Source of the DNA: Dysidea avara
Lineage: Eukaryota; Porifera; Demospongiae; Dictyoceratida; Dysideidae
DNA length: 64,000 nucleotides
Direction: 5' to 3'
Assembly (NCBI RefSeq): GCF_963678975.1
Contig: NC_089276.1
Location: 31,884,368 to 31,948,367 of the forward strand
A program made the translations under genes and the position numbers. Positions 10,572-20,429 of this stretch are shown here, in pieces (positions within the stretch are counted from its first letter, which is position 1; each line of letters begins with the position of its first letter). Under the pieces are notes generated by a model, which did no database searches, was not told the DNA's origin, and worked only from the letters and a program-made list of their open reading frames with translations.

Positions 10572-12809
10572 CTATGAGTAGAACCGTTCACGTCTGAAAT
10601 AATCACCATTGTCAGATCCATCAGACAAATAGGAATCACTATCATCAAGGCTCACGTTGAGCGTAAAATGTTGTGGTATGTCAATATCATACACAGGTTG
10701 TTCATCTTGGATTGCCCACAAAGAAGGGTTAAATTTGTGTGCAGAAAGGAGGAATGATCTACGTTGTTCCCTACTCTCAACAGTTAGCAAGATTATCTGA
10801 TCTTTGGGTGTCTGTAGATGTGGTCTGGTAACACTCTGGGCAAGTAGCTCAGTAGATCTCTCCACTTCAGCAACTAGCTTGGTGAAGCCATCCCTTTCTC
10901 CCTCGGTATGTAGGTAGTAGCTGAGTGCATATGAAGCCTTTAACATATGTCGACATTTCAGTAGCTCTCTGATGGCGTCCTCAAAGAATGTGACATCTTG
11001 TTCACTTGAAGCTGATGCTTTCAACTTGCTCATTCTGTCTCCAGCCTTCACTAGTATGGTTAGCTCATATTCTAAGCTCTGCGCATGATTCTTATACCGG
11101 TCATAGACATGCTTAAAGTAGCAGCCGTGTTTCTTCTTAGCCTTCTTCTTTGCTTTAGACTTAGCTGACTCCAACTTTCTATTCGCCAATTTCTGCATGA
11201 CAAACTTGTTGCATTCAAAGTAACCTCCACTCTGAGAGCCATGAAATCTCCACCGTCCCAAACACATCCAGCAAAACTCATGTTTGCATTTGTAGCAAGT
11301 CAAGTGGTTACATCCATCATCCTTGAAGATTGGTGACTTACAGTTAGGACATGGCTTACAATTTTCACCCAACCAAACATCATCTGACACCCGCTCTGCA
11401 GCTCTCTGAGCACCCTGGTTGTTGTCAACTTGTTCAGATACTTCTCTTTCCCACTCTGCCCACACTTCACAAGTGCATGGGTCATGTGCTGTCTTAGAGC
11501 AGCTCCAGCAGAAGAAATGTCCTACCCCACAATCAACATTTCTTGAGTCAACTTTCTTTTCTGAACTAGTATCAGATGCAGTTGTTTCATCTTGAACATC
11601 ATTACTCTCTGCTGGGTTAATGACTTGGACTTGTACAGCACGTTCACAGCCAGGATGGGGACACCACTTGATATCTGTCTTACCAGTGACAAACTTATCA
11701 AGACCAAACTTTTGATATTTCTGGTATATCTCCTCTGGGATAAGTGTCTTTATGATGGACATGGGCACCAACTCTGAGCAGTCATATGCAGGACACTTCA
11801 ACTTGCTAACATTCCCAGTGTTAATCTTCTCCTTAAGATATTCCTCCCAGCACAGCTTGCAGACAACATGGCCACAAGGTAGTGAAGGTACTGCAATCTT
11901 TTCTGTAACTACCTCAAAACACACTTGACATTCCAGTTCACTGATGGAGCTTTGTTGCTTGAGACTCCCTTTGGGTTTAGTAACTAATTCTACTCCAGTT
12001 TGATAACACAAAGATGCACAATCATTAGTCCACTTTTCAATAACAATTTGTGCTGACCATCCGTTAGCCTCCAACAAACTTTCAGCATGAACCTTGGACA
12101 ATCCAATAGACTCAGTTACTTGAGACATAATCTCTTCTCTTAGTAGTTTAAGCCGGTTCTCACTGTATGGCCTGTAGGATTCTTGCTTTAGAAACCGAGG
12201 TTTGACAGCTAGCTCTGCAGTGCTCTTTTCATTAGATACAAACACCATTAATGGTTCTAGAATTGCAGCAATGGCAACTTTGTTTGGTGCATTTTGGGTA
12301 CAATCCATCAGAGTCTGTCCAGCAACATTTTTCTGACCCAATATGAATGCATCATTGGCCACAAGGATCTCAACACATTTCACCAATCCTGAAGTGGCTG
12401 CTAAATGGAGTGGAGAATTCAAGGAACTGTCCACAAAATTCAGTCCAATGATTTGCTGCATTTTTTCTCTGCAATAGTCAATGGTGAAACTCAACATGGT
12501 AGCTCTTCTCTCACACTCGACAGGATCTGTGGCAGCATTAGTGCAGGTACAAATGAGATGTATGGATGTTTGGTTCTTGCCGTTTGTGACAGTTGGGTCA
12601 CCACCTTGAAGTAAAAACTCCTTGTAAATATCTAGTAGGCCTCTTTTGGCGGCATAGTGGATAGGGGTGCTGCGGGTTTGTGACAATTTGTACACTTTGT
12701 TAACATTGAGTTTCTTCAACTCAGGTGAGCTATGGTATAGTTGTAGTGCAGTTATTTCATCACCATTTCTTAATGCTTGTTGGAACTGGAGTGAAACAGC
12801 AGCCCCCAT
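10572..12809 (-). CDS. ANKIB1-like RBR E3 ubiquitin-protein ligase, copy 1
   Basis: Predicted 745-aa protein transferring ubiquitin from an E2 to substrate through a RING2 Cys. Seen: N-terminal MGAAVS (myristoylation type); ankyrin repeats about 45-185 (TPIHYAAKRG, SPLHLAATSG); UBA-like segment about 220-262; RING1 about 294-344 (C294, C297, C312, H314, C317, C320, C339, C344); IBR about 383-447; RING2 from C487 with catalytic-type C500 in DDGCNH; a Lys-rich helical stretch about 540-560; Ariadne-like region to about 690; acidic Ser/Asp tail. This is the domain order of animal ANKIB1 and its MG start. The start at 12809 is chosen because upstream in-frame codons lie before a 3' splice site (AG at 12824-12825) and are intronic. 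The coding region has no intron. Copy 1 has three extra residues (PSL) inside RING1, shared only with copy 2. Confidence 0.92.
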   Translation of the reverse strand: MGAAVSLQFQQALRNGDEITALQLYHSSPELKKLNVNKVYKLSQTRSTPIHYAAKRGLLDIYKEFLLQGGDPTVTNGKNQTSIHLICTCTNAATDPVECERRATMLSFTIDYCREKMQQIIGLNFVDSSLNSPLHLAATSGLVKCVEILVANDAFILGQKNVAGQTLMDCTQNAPNKVAIAAILEPLMVFVSNEKSTAELAVKPRFLKQESYRPYSENRLKLLREEIMSQVTESIGLSKVHAESLLEANGWSAQIVIEKWTNDCASLCYQTGVELVTKPKGSLKQQSSISELECQVCFEVVTEKIAVPSLPCGHVVCKLCWEEYLKEKINTGNVSKLKCPAYDCSELVPMSIIKTLIPEEIYQKYQKFGLDKFVTGKTDIKWCPHPGCERAVQVQVINPAESNDVQDETTASDTSSEKKVDSRNVDCGVGHFFCWSCSKTAHDPCTCEVWAEWEREVSEQVDNNQGAQRAAERVSDDVWLGENCKPCPNCKSPIFKDDGCNHLTCYKCKHEFCWMCLGRWRFHGSQSGGYFECNKFVMQKLANRKLESAKSKAKKKAKKKHGCYFKHVYDRYKNHAQSLEYELTILVKAGDRMSKLKASASSEQDVTFFEDAIRELLKCRHMLKASYALSYYLHTEGERDGFTKLVAEVERSTELLAQSVTRPHLQTPKDQIILLTVESREQRRSFLLSAHKFNPSLWAIQDEQPVYDIDIPQHFTLNVSLDDSDSYLSDGSDNGDYFRRERFYS

Positions 12810-13220
12810 GTCAACTACAAGTTCTATGCACAGAAAACACACAAAGGTAATTATACAGAAGATAAAATTAATGGCATATTGATTTGTGCAGTAAACTTTC
12901 GAGTACATATGTACAGAATTTGATACAAACAGCATACATTATTCAGTGCATTTAAATGTGTACAATTATGGTACTGAAGCTTCACAATTATGAATGTTGT
13001 ACAACAACTTTGAGTGGGGGAGAACCATGTAGCCAAAATATATTTACAGGTTTGAAAATAGTACAAATTGACACAGAAAACAGCACATGTTTGACAAGGA
13101 AACAAAACTGCAGATATGAAACTGTTTAAACCATTACATATATTGTGTACGTAATCACAATGGAAGACATTGCAAGCAGAAAAATAGTTAAAGTAGTACA
13201 TAACCCACTGTGATTAAAGA
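12810..13220 (-). other. 5' untranslated exon edge and upstream intron of RBR copy 1
   Basis: Reading the minus strand, CTTTGTGTGTTTTCTGTGCATAG followed by AACTTGTAGTTGAC and ATG gives a 3' splice site 14 bases before the start. The first exon and promoter must lie further upstream (higher coordinates) and cannot be placed. The region is conserved with 26107-26515. Confidence 0.6.
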
Positions 13221-14338
13221 ATGTCAAGGGGGATTGGACGAACCCCTTTTTCAGAAGCACACTAAATCTTACAACCCTAGAGCTCTGCAGTAGCTACTTG
13301 CACACTGGTGTGGCTCCGTACTACTCTTATCGCATTATGCTGAATCATCGATGAATCCTCACATGATCAATTGCACATGTGATGCATGGTGGAAATGGTG
13401 AAGGACTGCTGGTTCAATTGGCTGACACATGATACAAGCCAGCAGCTGTGATTAATTTAAATAGTCATGTTATACACGTGTCAGGTTAGCACAAACTGTG
13501 AACAGTTGATGTATATTTACCTGACGTACGTTTTGTTTATTTGGTACATGTTGTGGGCATGTGACGTCTCAAATATATTGGAGTACGAGCCATGTCTGTA
13601 GTCAACAGGAAGACTGACCGAGAATAATGTATGCCTCGAAGAAAGCATTGCCAACTAAGGAACTCAAAATTGGAGGACACCCATGTGCTAAGGAGTTCAG
13701 TGAAGTTCACTGTCAGAGTGTTGTCTAGAAGTGAGGATTAGTATTATAGTTTCTATAAGCTGCATCAACAGCAGTGTGTCAATATTAGCTATTCAGATGC
13801 ACAAACTAGTCTAATGTTACTGCCCAAGGGAACATTTTGTGTACATATGCATCATTTTCATTCAAACATGGTTCAGGGGAAGCACCCAGGCCTTCCCCCA
13901 AAGACATTAATGCACTTCAAATTCGAACCCTCTTCCAGAAAATCCTGGCTATGCCCCTGAATGCAATACCATATATCATGACAATACAGTAAATGAGTAC
14001 TAGCTACCAGTACCTTTCTCAACAAATATATACCCTGGAAGGTCACTGTAAAGTTTCAAAACTCTTGTTGGAGCCCATGGAACAGAACCTGTAAGACTGA
14101 ATCATGTTTTCAGGTATGCCTGCCCTGATCAAGAGCAACAGAACATCCAGCCAAGATATGGTTCATCAAGTATCGGACAAAGAGCACATTTTTAGGGTTA
14201 GTAATGATGTTCCACGTACCTGCCAGGTTTATAGGAGTTGGGAAACACCAATAGTGCGGTATTCTTTTTCATTTACACTTTGTCTAAGCTCTTGTCAATG
14301 GCCTTGGCCTTATAAGGTTTGCGGCTTTTTAAGGTATA
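13221..14338. other. Unit A intergenic sequence, no supported gene
   Basis: Matches 26516-27970 in unit B. Ends near 13225 and 13950 carry related motifs (CAGGGGG / TGGCTATGCCCCTGA), so 13225-13960 may be an old MITE. The stretch at 13631-13900 corresponds to a 105-codon open frame in unit B (27287-27604) but is frameshifted here, which argues against coding function. Confidence 0.45.
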
Positions 14339-15176
14339 GAACATTTTCAACATTTGATCTTCATTACGTAATTTAAAGTATCACCTATGCGTCCACCATA
14401 TGGTAGGCCACTGTACTGGTGAACCATGTAATAGTTCAATCAGTGTATTGTGTTTTCAGTATTCTTCTGGCAGTGACGAGAATTCATACTAGAAGTGGAA
14501 AAGAAGTACACCTCTGACAATTCTTTACATGGTTGATTAAGAACTACACAAAGGGGACTAAAAATCAGGGCCTAGAATAGAGCCATTCAACAGGGAATTC
14601 ATCTTAAAGGCAGCTATTCTGGACAAGTCTCGTTACTCTGTTTGCTGTTGTTACTAAAGGTACTGGCTACTGGCCGGAGTACCGCCAAGGATTTAACTCA
14701 GCAGATCCACTGTAGCTGAGTTCGAGCTACTGAGTGTGAATGGTTCAGGCTCAGCTTGATTTTTAGTGAGATGTGAGCTCTGTATGTCTTTGTAAATGCT
14801 ATATTAATTGTTCCATGATAGAAAATGCTTAGCTATGATGTTCTATGATACTTTGGTTCATTGTATACATATGTAGCCAGCTGTCACCTAGAAATACTCA
14901 GTACACATGTTGCAATTGGGATTGCCAAAAGGAAGACTCTGGGAGGTGTCTTTCACAGATCTTGCAATCAACGCTATACTTTTAGGTATTACTGCTGAGG
15001 TGATGAAACTGAATATGTTAAAGTTGTCTTACGTTGACCTGTAGAAATGATTGTTTTTGTTAGAATAAGTGAGCATTCTATTAGACTAATTGAACAGTTC
15101 TGTACAGAAGTGAATGAGCTTCAATTTCATTTCAATTATCTGAACACACTCTGGGTTCGGATAATAGATGGGTCAC

Positions 15177-15682
15177 CAGTGTTGGGCAAGTTACTTTTTA
15201 CAAGTAACTAGTTACATATTACATATTACTTGCAGCTGAACTATTTAGTTACAGTTACATATTACCCATAAAATAAAGTAACTGTAATAATATTACATAT
15301 TATATTACTTTGTGTCCATAGCCTTAAGCTGTCACGTGTGAAACTACCACCTTATCACGTGACACGATTGCGTTGTTGGACAATGTGCAAGTCTTGATAT
15401 AAGTAAGAAGCTGGTGAATAAGCCTCATTTAGTAGACTTCATTACTTCGTTGTGGCTAGGCGTTACTCAGTGGGTTACTAACGAGATTAGTAACTTCGTT
15501 ACTTTTAGTAATAATATTACGTAATATTAGATTCGTTACAGTAACTATATTACTTAGGTAACGCGTTACATTTGCAAGTAAAGTAACTTGAGTTATATTA
15601 CCTGTTTTTATAGCGTATTTCGTTATATTACTTTGTTACCACAAAAGTAATAATATTATGTAACACGTTACTCCCAACACTG
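15177..15682 (+). mobile_element. hAT-type MITE with CAGTGTTGGG ends, copy 1
   Basis: Ends CAGTGTTGGG and CCCAACACTG with an 8-bp target duplication TGGGTCAC (15169-15176 and 15683-15690). The interior is built from imperfect GTAAC / GTTAC motifs. A relative in opposite orientation lies at 50506-51022. Confidence 0.9.
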
Positions 15683-16524
15683 TGGGTCACTATACTAATT
15701 GTCTCTGCCCCTCAGACGTATACAAATGCAAAATCTTACAAAACCAAACATGTACAATAATCATACACTAAATGCAAAAACTTCATGAAAATTATAATTT
15801 TGGATGATCTACTTCACAACTGTGATCTACTTCACAACTGTGAAGTGGTGAGTCTCAGTGGTGGTTAATACAATAAACCTTTCTGACATGATTGTCATAA
15901 CTGTGGCTTATCCAGTGTACGTATATGTCAGAACTACATTCATGTAGTGCTGATGGGACACATGGATAGACATAACATTTTAATCAGAAGTAATCGATTC
16001 CCCTGATGTGTGTACTGTCTACGTCATTAAATTGCAGCAAATACTTTTTTTTCTGGTAAACAGTGCATGGAGTCCAAGAATATGTCTGTTTTTCTATAAC
16101 AAAACAACAAATCTTACAAACGATACAAATGTGTGGACTGATCCATCTGTTGTACAAACATGCATATAGATTTTCTGGACATCTACTATCTAGTCTACTA
16201 TATACTCTAATTTGTAGTTGATCACGACACTTGAGTTTGCATGCAGGTGTGCAGAAGATCTTCACGCAACTCTGTTTGTTTGTGTGCAGCACTCGCCATG
16301 GAGAAACAACTACTACTATACTATCTGTAAATTGTCCAAAAAGACCAAGTGTCTAGTCGTACCACCTATATATCAAGAACAGAACACATGTGGCACTCAG
16401 TAAGATCTGGCTTATTGAGATTTGCATTTGCTGGGCATATTTCAGCAGTCATAATTACAGTTGTCTCACTTTCATGTTACTGAGTTCTGATAACCCAAGC
16501 CTATCCAACACCTAGTAAGCCATA

Positions 16525-16980
16525 CTAAGTGCTGTACCTGGGTGTTATTATTGCTGGACAGCAACCTAAATTGGGCACAACATACCAGGTATCAACATGA
16601 TCACTGCAAAGGCAATCCAGTAAGGGGCCTTTTACAATGTAACATAGCAAATGTCTGGTTTAGCAGTTGGCTAAATGCTATTGTTATAATACATGTGTTC
16701 ATCCCATTCTTGAATATGCCTGTATACAGTCTGCATGGTCTCCATACCATGAAAAAAAAATTTAAAAACTGGAGATGCATGGTGCAGAGAAGGCCAACAA
16801 GGTTGTACTGAACAACTACAATATAACAACTAGCTAGTGCCCTAACGCAGAAATGTTGAACAGCCTTACCCATCCCAATCCTTTGATACACTGCAATGAT
16901 CACTCTTGTCAGGGATACCAAGAAACGGGTGTTTAACATGGAGAAATTTCCTCGAGATTCTAGTAAAGCACAGCTTCTTT
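16525..16980 (+). pseudogene. LINE reverse-transcriptase C-terminal relic
   Basis: Across shifted frames the plus strand encodes pieces typical of the post-catalytic RT region of jockey/CR1-type LINEs: LGVIIAG, HPILEYAC, AWSPYHEKK and MVQRRPTRL. Frames are broken several times. It is nested inside the 14339-17208 element. Confidence 0.65.
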
Positions 16981-17208
16981 CAGTTCAGTCCCGGTGCCTT
17001 TTGTGCTTATTAATCACCCTATACTAACCTTCTAAAGCACTGCCAAAGATGCAATTCTCTTCCACAGCAACCATGACTTCTCTCCACTGCCAGAAGAATA
17101 CAGCAAATATGCTATATACTGTGTGAACTATTACACAGTTCACCAGTATGGCGGACACGTAGGCGGTATTTGAAGTTATGTAATGTAGATCACGTGTTGA
17201 AAATGCTC

Positions 17209-17790
17209 TATAGCCATAACACGCTAAGCTTTTACCTTTACCTTTTAAGGAATAACACAATAATTATGAATTTTAATTGAAAGCTATTATAGCGCTGACA
17301 CTAACCCGACACTGACATGTACATGTTGACATAGATTATATATTCCCTACCTATATACTGACGTAGGTGACACCCTTATAAGTCGTTTTTACTGAGTATC
17401 CAAGAAAAAACGGAAGATAAATCTCGAAAATAATGGAACATGTTGTAAACAGTGAAACGGGATAATAGAATTTATTTGGAGGTGATAGACTGTTAATAGA
17501 TTGTAGTGGGCGACACTAAATTTAATATCATCATGATCATGTAGTCTACGTATAACTTTCACAGCACTATACAAACATACTAATGTTCTGTACCTCAAGT
17601 AAATCGTCAGACAGTAGATCGCAGACCTGGTAGATCGTATTCCAAAATCGCTTCACATCATGTCTTGATGACTATTCCAGTGAGTGTGCGCACCGAACGG
17701 TGAAGCACTGCCGTAACCATCACGTGGGAGTTCCAACTTCAACTTCCCACGGGCTTACCAATTTGGTAATGTTTTATATCGACAGCGCGG
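17209..17790. other. Right end of duplication unit A
   Basis: Collinear with 27975-28570. No gene is supported; minus-strand open frames here are not conserved in frame between the two copies. Confidence 0.5.
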
Positions 17791-18010
17791 CCTTGGCCAA
17801 TTTTTTTTTTCGGCCCACTTCTGACTTCGAAAATTTTTCCCGTTTGGTGAACTTACCGTTTTTTGTTTGTTTTACGTAAAGTCACATTACTCAGGGGGTT
17901 GGTGAATCTCGGGGACAAAAGCCTCGAATCAACCCAGCTGGATTCCTCGGGGTTCTTCTAGTCTTACTGCAGTAGGTGAAGATTTCCTTTGCCAACTCAC
18001 AACACACGAG

Positions 18011-18088
18011 ATGACTGAAACAGATTCGCCATGGGCTGAACTTGCTGGGAGTGGAGGAAATGAAGGCCAATATAAGAACATGAAATAG
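18011..18088 (+). CDS. Possible short first exon or micro-ORF
   Basis: A 25-codon frame beginning MTETDSPWAELAGSGGNEGQ ends at TAG. Composition looks protein-like, but there is no homology I recognise, no clear donor site and no partner exon except possibly 18728-18805. Low confidence. Confidence 0.2.
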   Translation: MTETDSPWAELAGSGGNEGQYKNMK

Positions 18089-18727
18089 TGAACACTGAAT
18101 ATATCTATATGGTATGATAGTGTAAACTGCAATTGTTGGTTAGTTGGATTTCCTAAGATACATGAGTAGCTATCTTCATTTGATATGCCAGTATGTCAGT
18201 CATTCAGTGTCCAGTTCAGGTGACCCCACCATAAGCACAGCTAAGTTTGCATCATTTACTCAGGTGAATTGGCAGGGAATCACTCTTTTTTTTTTGTGGG
18301 TCCACTTCTGAGTTAGAAATTTTTTACATTTTGTGAATTTACCGTTTTTGTTTGTTTTACGGAAGTCACATTGTTCAGGCATATATTATATATTCCCCAC
18401 CTAGGGAATATATAATCTATGGCTTGCCATTTTCTAATCCTTTTAGTGTGCACATGCAGTACTAGTTTCAGTAGTTGGTGTTCTAGAAGCAGTTCCGTTG
18501 AGAGCTATAAAATATACCATTATTCAATACTATAGTGCTGCTGTAGTGAAGCTTTATGTTTACTAGAGGAGATTGGTCATGCATCATAGCCCCGGGCATG
18601 TCTATGCTTGTATTACTGTATGTTAGAAGTGGTGCTGCTAATCACATATTTGAATAATTGTTATGTGGTTGGCATATTTGATGACACAATGTGTGTTAAT
18701 ATTGCTCATTGTTTCAAATTGTCACAG

Positions 18728-18805
18728 GGATGCACTGATATAGAGCAGATGACTCAGGAGACACTGGAGCTGAAGGCAAAGACCTGCTTCAAGGCAGGCA
18801 TCTGA
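18728..18805 (+). CDS. Possible terminal exon of an unknown gene
   Basis: A plausible acceptor (TTTCAAATTGTCACAG, AG at 18726-18727) precedes a frame containing DIEQMTQETLELKAKTCF and a stop. In another frame just downstream the sequence continues with an amphipathic-looking ATAERRAKERDGYHQIAELN, which suggests that a frameshift broke a longer helical exon. The parent gene is not recognised; it may be a pseudo-exon. Confidence 0.25.
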   Translation, partial: GCTDIEQMTQETLELKAKTCFKAGI

Positions 18806-19950
18806 TGCCACAGCTGAAAGACGAGCTAAGGAACGAGACGGGTATCACCAAATAGCCGAGCTTAACCTTGCAGTGTAAGGGGGTGGGGTTAGACTGATGA
18901 TAGTCATGTGAGATAGAGATAGTGTTTAGTGGTTTCTACAATAAGCATAATTGAAGCCTTACTACAGAGCCCAGTGGGAGTGGTAGCACGGACCATAAAG
19001 GTGGGTGTGGTGATATGTTGTTGCCATCTTGGTGTGTGTTGTGAGGGCCATGTACTTCTCCAGCCTCAGAATGGCTGTATTCATTTGTCCTCCACTTAAA
19101 TATGCTACAACAGTGTCGGTACATTGGCCGTCTACCTTGAAATCTCAACTCTAGAGTAGATCCAACACAGAGCAGCCCACACTGTAACAAATACATGTGA
19201 TCTCACTGTAATTTCATGGACCATGCAGCTGGACTGGGAATCACTTGAAAATAGATGAACAAATTTAACCTGTTTTGTTTGAAGTGAAGCATGTGAAATG
19301 TTACACTTAAGAAATCCTAGGATTCTTAGGTGGTATGTAATTAATGTGAGTGTTCCATTTCCAGTCTGACTAGATACATTGAAATTACACACACATCTTG
19401 GTCCAGATCACATATGCCTGGTGGCTATGGGCATGGTTTCACATACATAGCTAGGCTTATAATTGAGATTTGGTTGATCTTAGAGTTTTGGCATTTTGCC
19501 TGATTCAAGGCCTCTCACACTGCACAAAATTCTTCAAGTTTTAATTCAGCTGGCTCTTTCCTGTTACCAGTGTCTTCCTGCTTGCTTTATTTGTACACTG
19601 ACATTTGACTTGAAAAGCCAGCCCAGACTGTTTTCTAAAGTCAAAATGAGCAAATTAGCTCACATAAAGTGCCCTTCTTGGTATATCCGTAGATGAACCA
19701 AGGATGAACATCACTGATACAGCTCATCCCACAATTAATACGTCGTTACTAATGACAACCAACAAGAACCCACGATCGATCCTTTAATTCTTTTTATCTT
19801 ATGTTTAATCACCCACTGGAGGTGCCACTGATAACTCATAAGGGAAGTTTCAGCAATGGTAAGTTGCAAGCTTCAATTTGAGAAAGCGTTCCGTTCCGTA
19901 GTTTAGTCCATCATTCCGTTCCGTTCCGTTCCGTAGAATAGTCCGCACCA

Positions 19951-20159
19951 TCTGTGCTGACCATCCATTAGCTTCTAACAAACTTGCAGCATGAACCCTG
20001 GAGAGACCAAGAGGCTCAGTTACTTGAGATATGATCTTCTCACGTACGTAGTAGTTTAAGACGGTCCTCGTGACATGGCACATATGACTCCAGGGTAAGA
20101 TTAACAGCTTTGTTGGCTAACTCTGCGGTGCTATTTTCATTAGATGTAAACACCATTAA
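19951..20159 (-). pseudogene. Partial RBR pseudogene (UBA-like region), closest to copy 3
   Basis: About 210 bp matching 32900-33105 of RBR copy 3 by eye, covering the UBA-like segment (ISQVTEPLGLSRVHA, SLLEANGWSAQ) and the adjoining linker. A 4-bp CGTA duplication near 20041-20048 shifts the frame. There is no ankyrin or RING sequence on either side. It shares copy-3-specific residues, so it derives from copy 3 or a close relative. Confidence 0.85.
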
Positions 20160-20429
20160 GTTCCCAACACTTACAATACGTGCACCATCTGTCATCCTTT
20201 AGGGCAAATTTTTCATGATGATTACCATATGTTATGTTTTATGTGACTGCTCTATTAGAGTATTGGTGTATACAGTTTCTCAATCTTTAGCAACATTGGT
20301 GCTAAGTGATAATAAGATTGTCAGCCACATTCTTTAATGTCTTAGTTGAAAGCCAACAGCTGTCTCTAACAATCATTTCTGAAGGAATTTTTGTTTGTTA
20401 AAGTGGCTAGCATTTTCAGTAGTTTCACT

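Larger units (their letters stand above)
14339..17208. mobile_element. 2.87-kb element with about 150-bp terminal inverted repeats
   Basis: The left end GAACATTTTCAACATTTGAT matches the reverse complement of the right end (GAGCATTTTCAACACGTGAT), and similarity continues through TATTCTTCTGGCAGTG, about 150 bp inward. TATA flanks both ends (14335-14338 and 17209-17212), and unit B has a single AAGGTATAGCCATA there, so B is the empty site. Inside are a hAT MITE (15177-15682) and a LINE relic (16525-16980). No transposase is recognisable, so the element is non-autonomous or gutted. Confidence 0.8.
1..17790. repeat. Segmental duplication unit A (contains RBR copy 1)
   Basis: The left 17.8 kb aligns collinearly by eye with 20430-28580. 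Anchors include the first bases with 20430 onward, 2915-3180 with 21311-21600, 8835-9960 with 21620-23500, gene copy 1 with gene copy 2, and 17640-17790 with 28470-28570. Unit A is longer because it carries at least three insertions that unit B lacks (1477-2908, 3181-8830, 14339-17208). The true left boundary may lie outside the window. Confidence 0.85.
17791..20429. other. Spacer between duplication units A and B
   Basis: Contains a diverged direct repeat (about 17795-17900 and 18265-18385, sharing a poly-T, CCACTTCTGA and TTTGTTTGTTTTACG), two possible small exons (18011-18088 and 18728-18805), a CCGTT-type pentamer microsatellite near 19890-19935 and a partial RBR pseudogene (19951-20159). 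The rest shows no recognisable gene. Confidence 0.5.

Noticed and set aside
12810..12935. N-terminal hydrophobic extension of RBR copy 1 as a signal peptide or membrane anchor
   Set aside because: These codons lie upstream of a conserved 3' splice site and differ between copies, so they are intron sequence that happens to be open.
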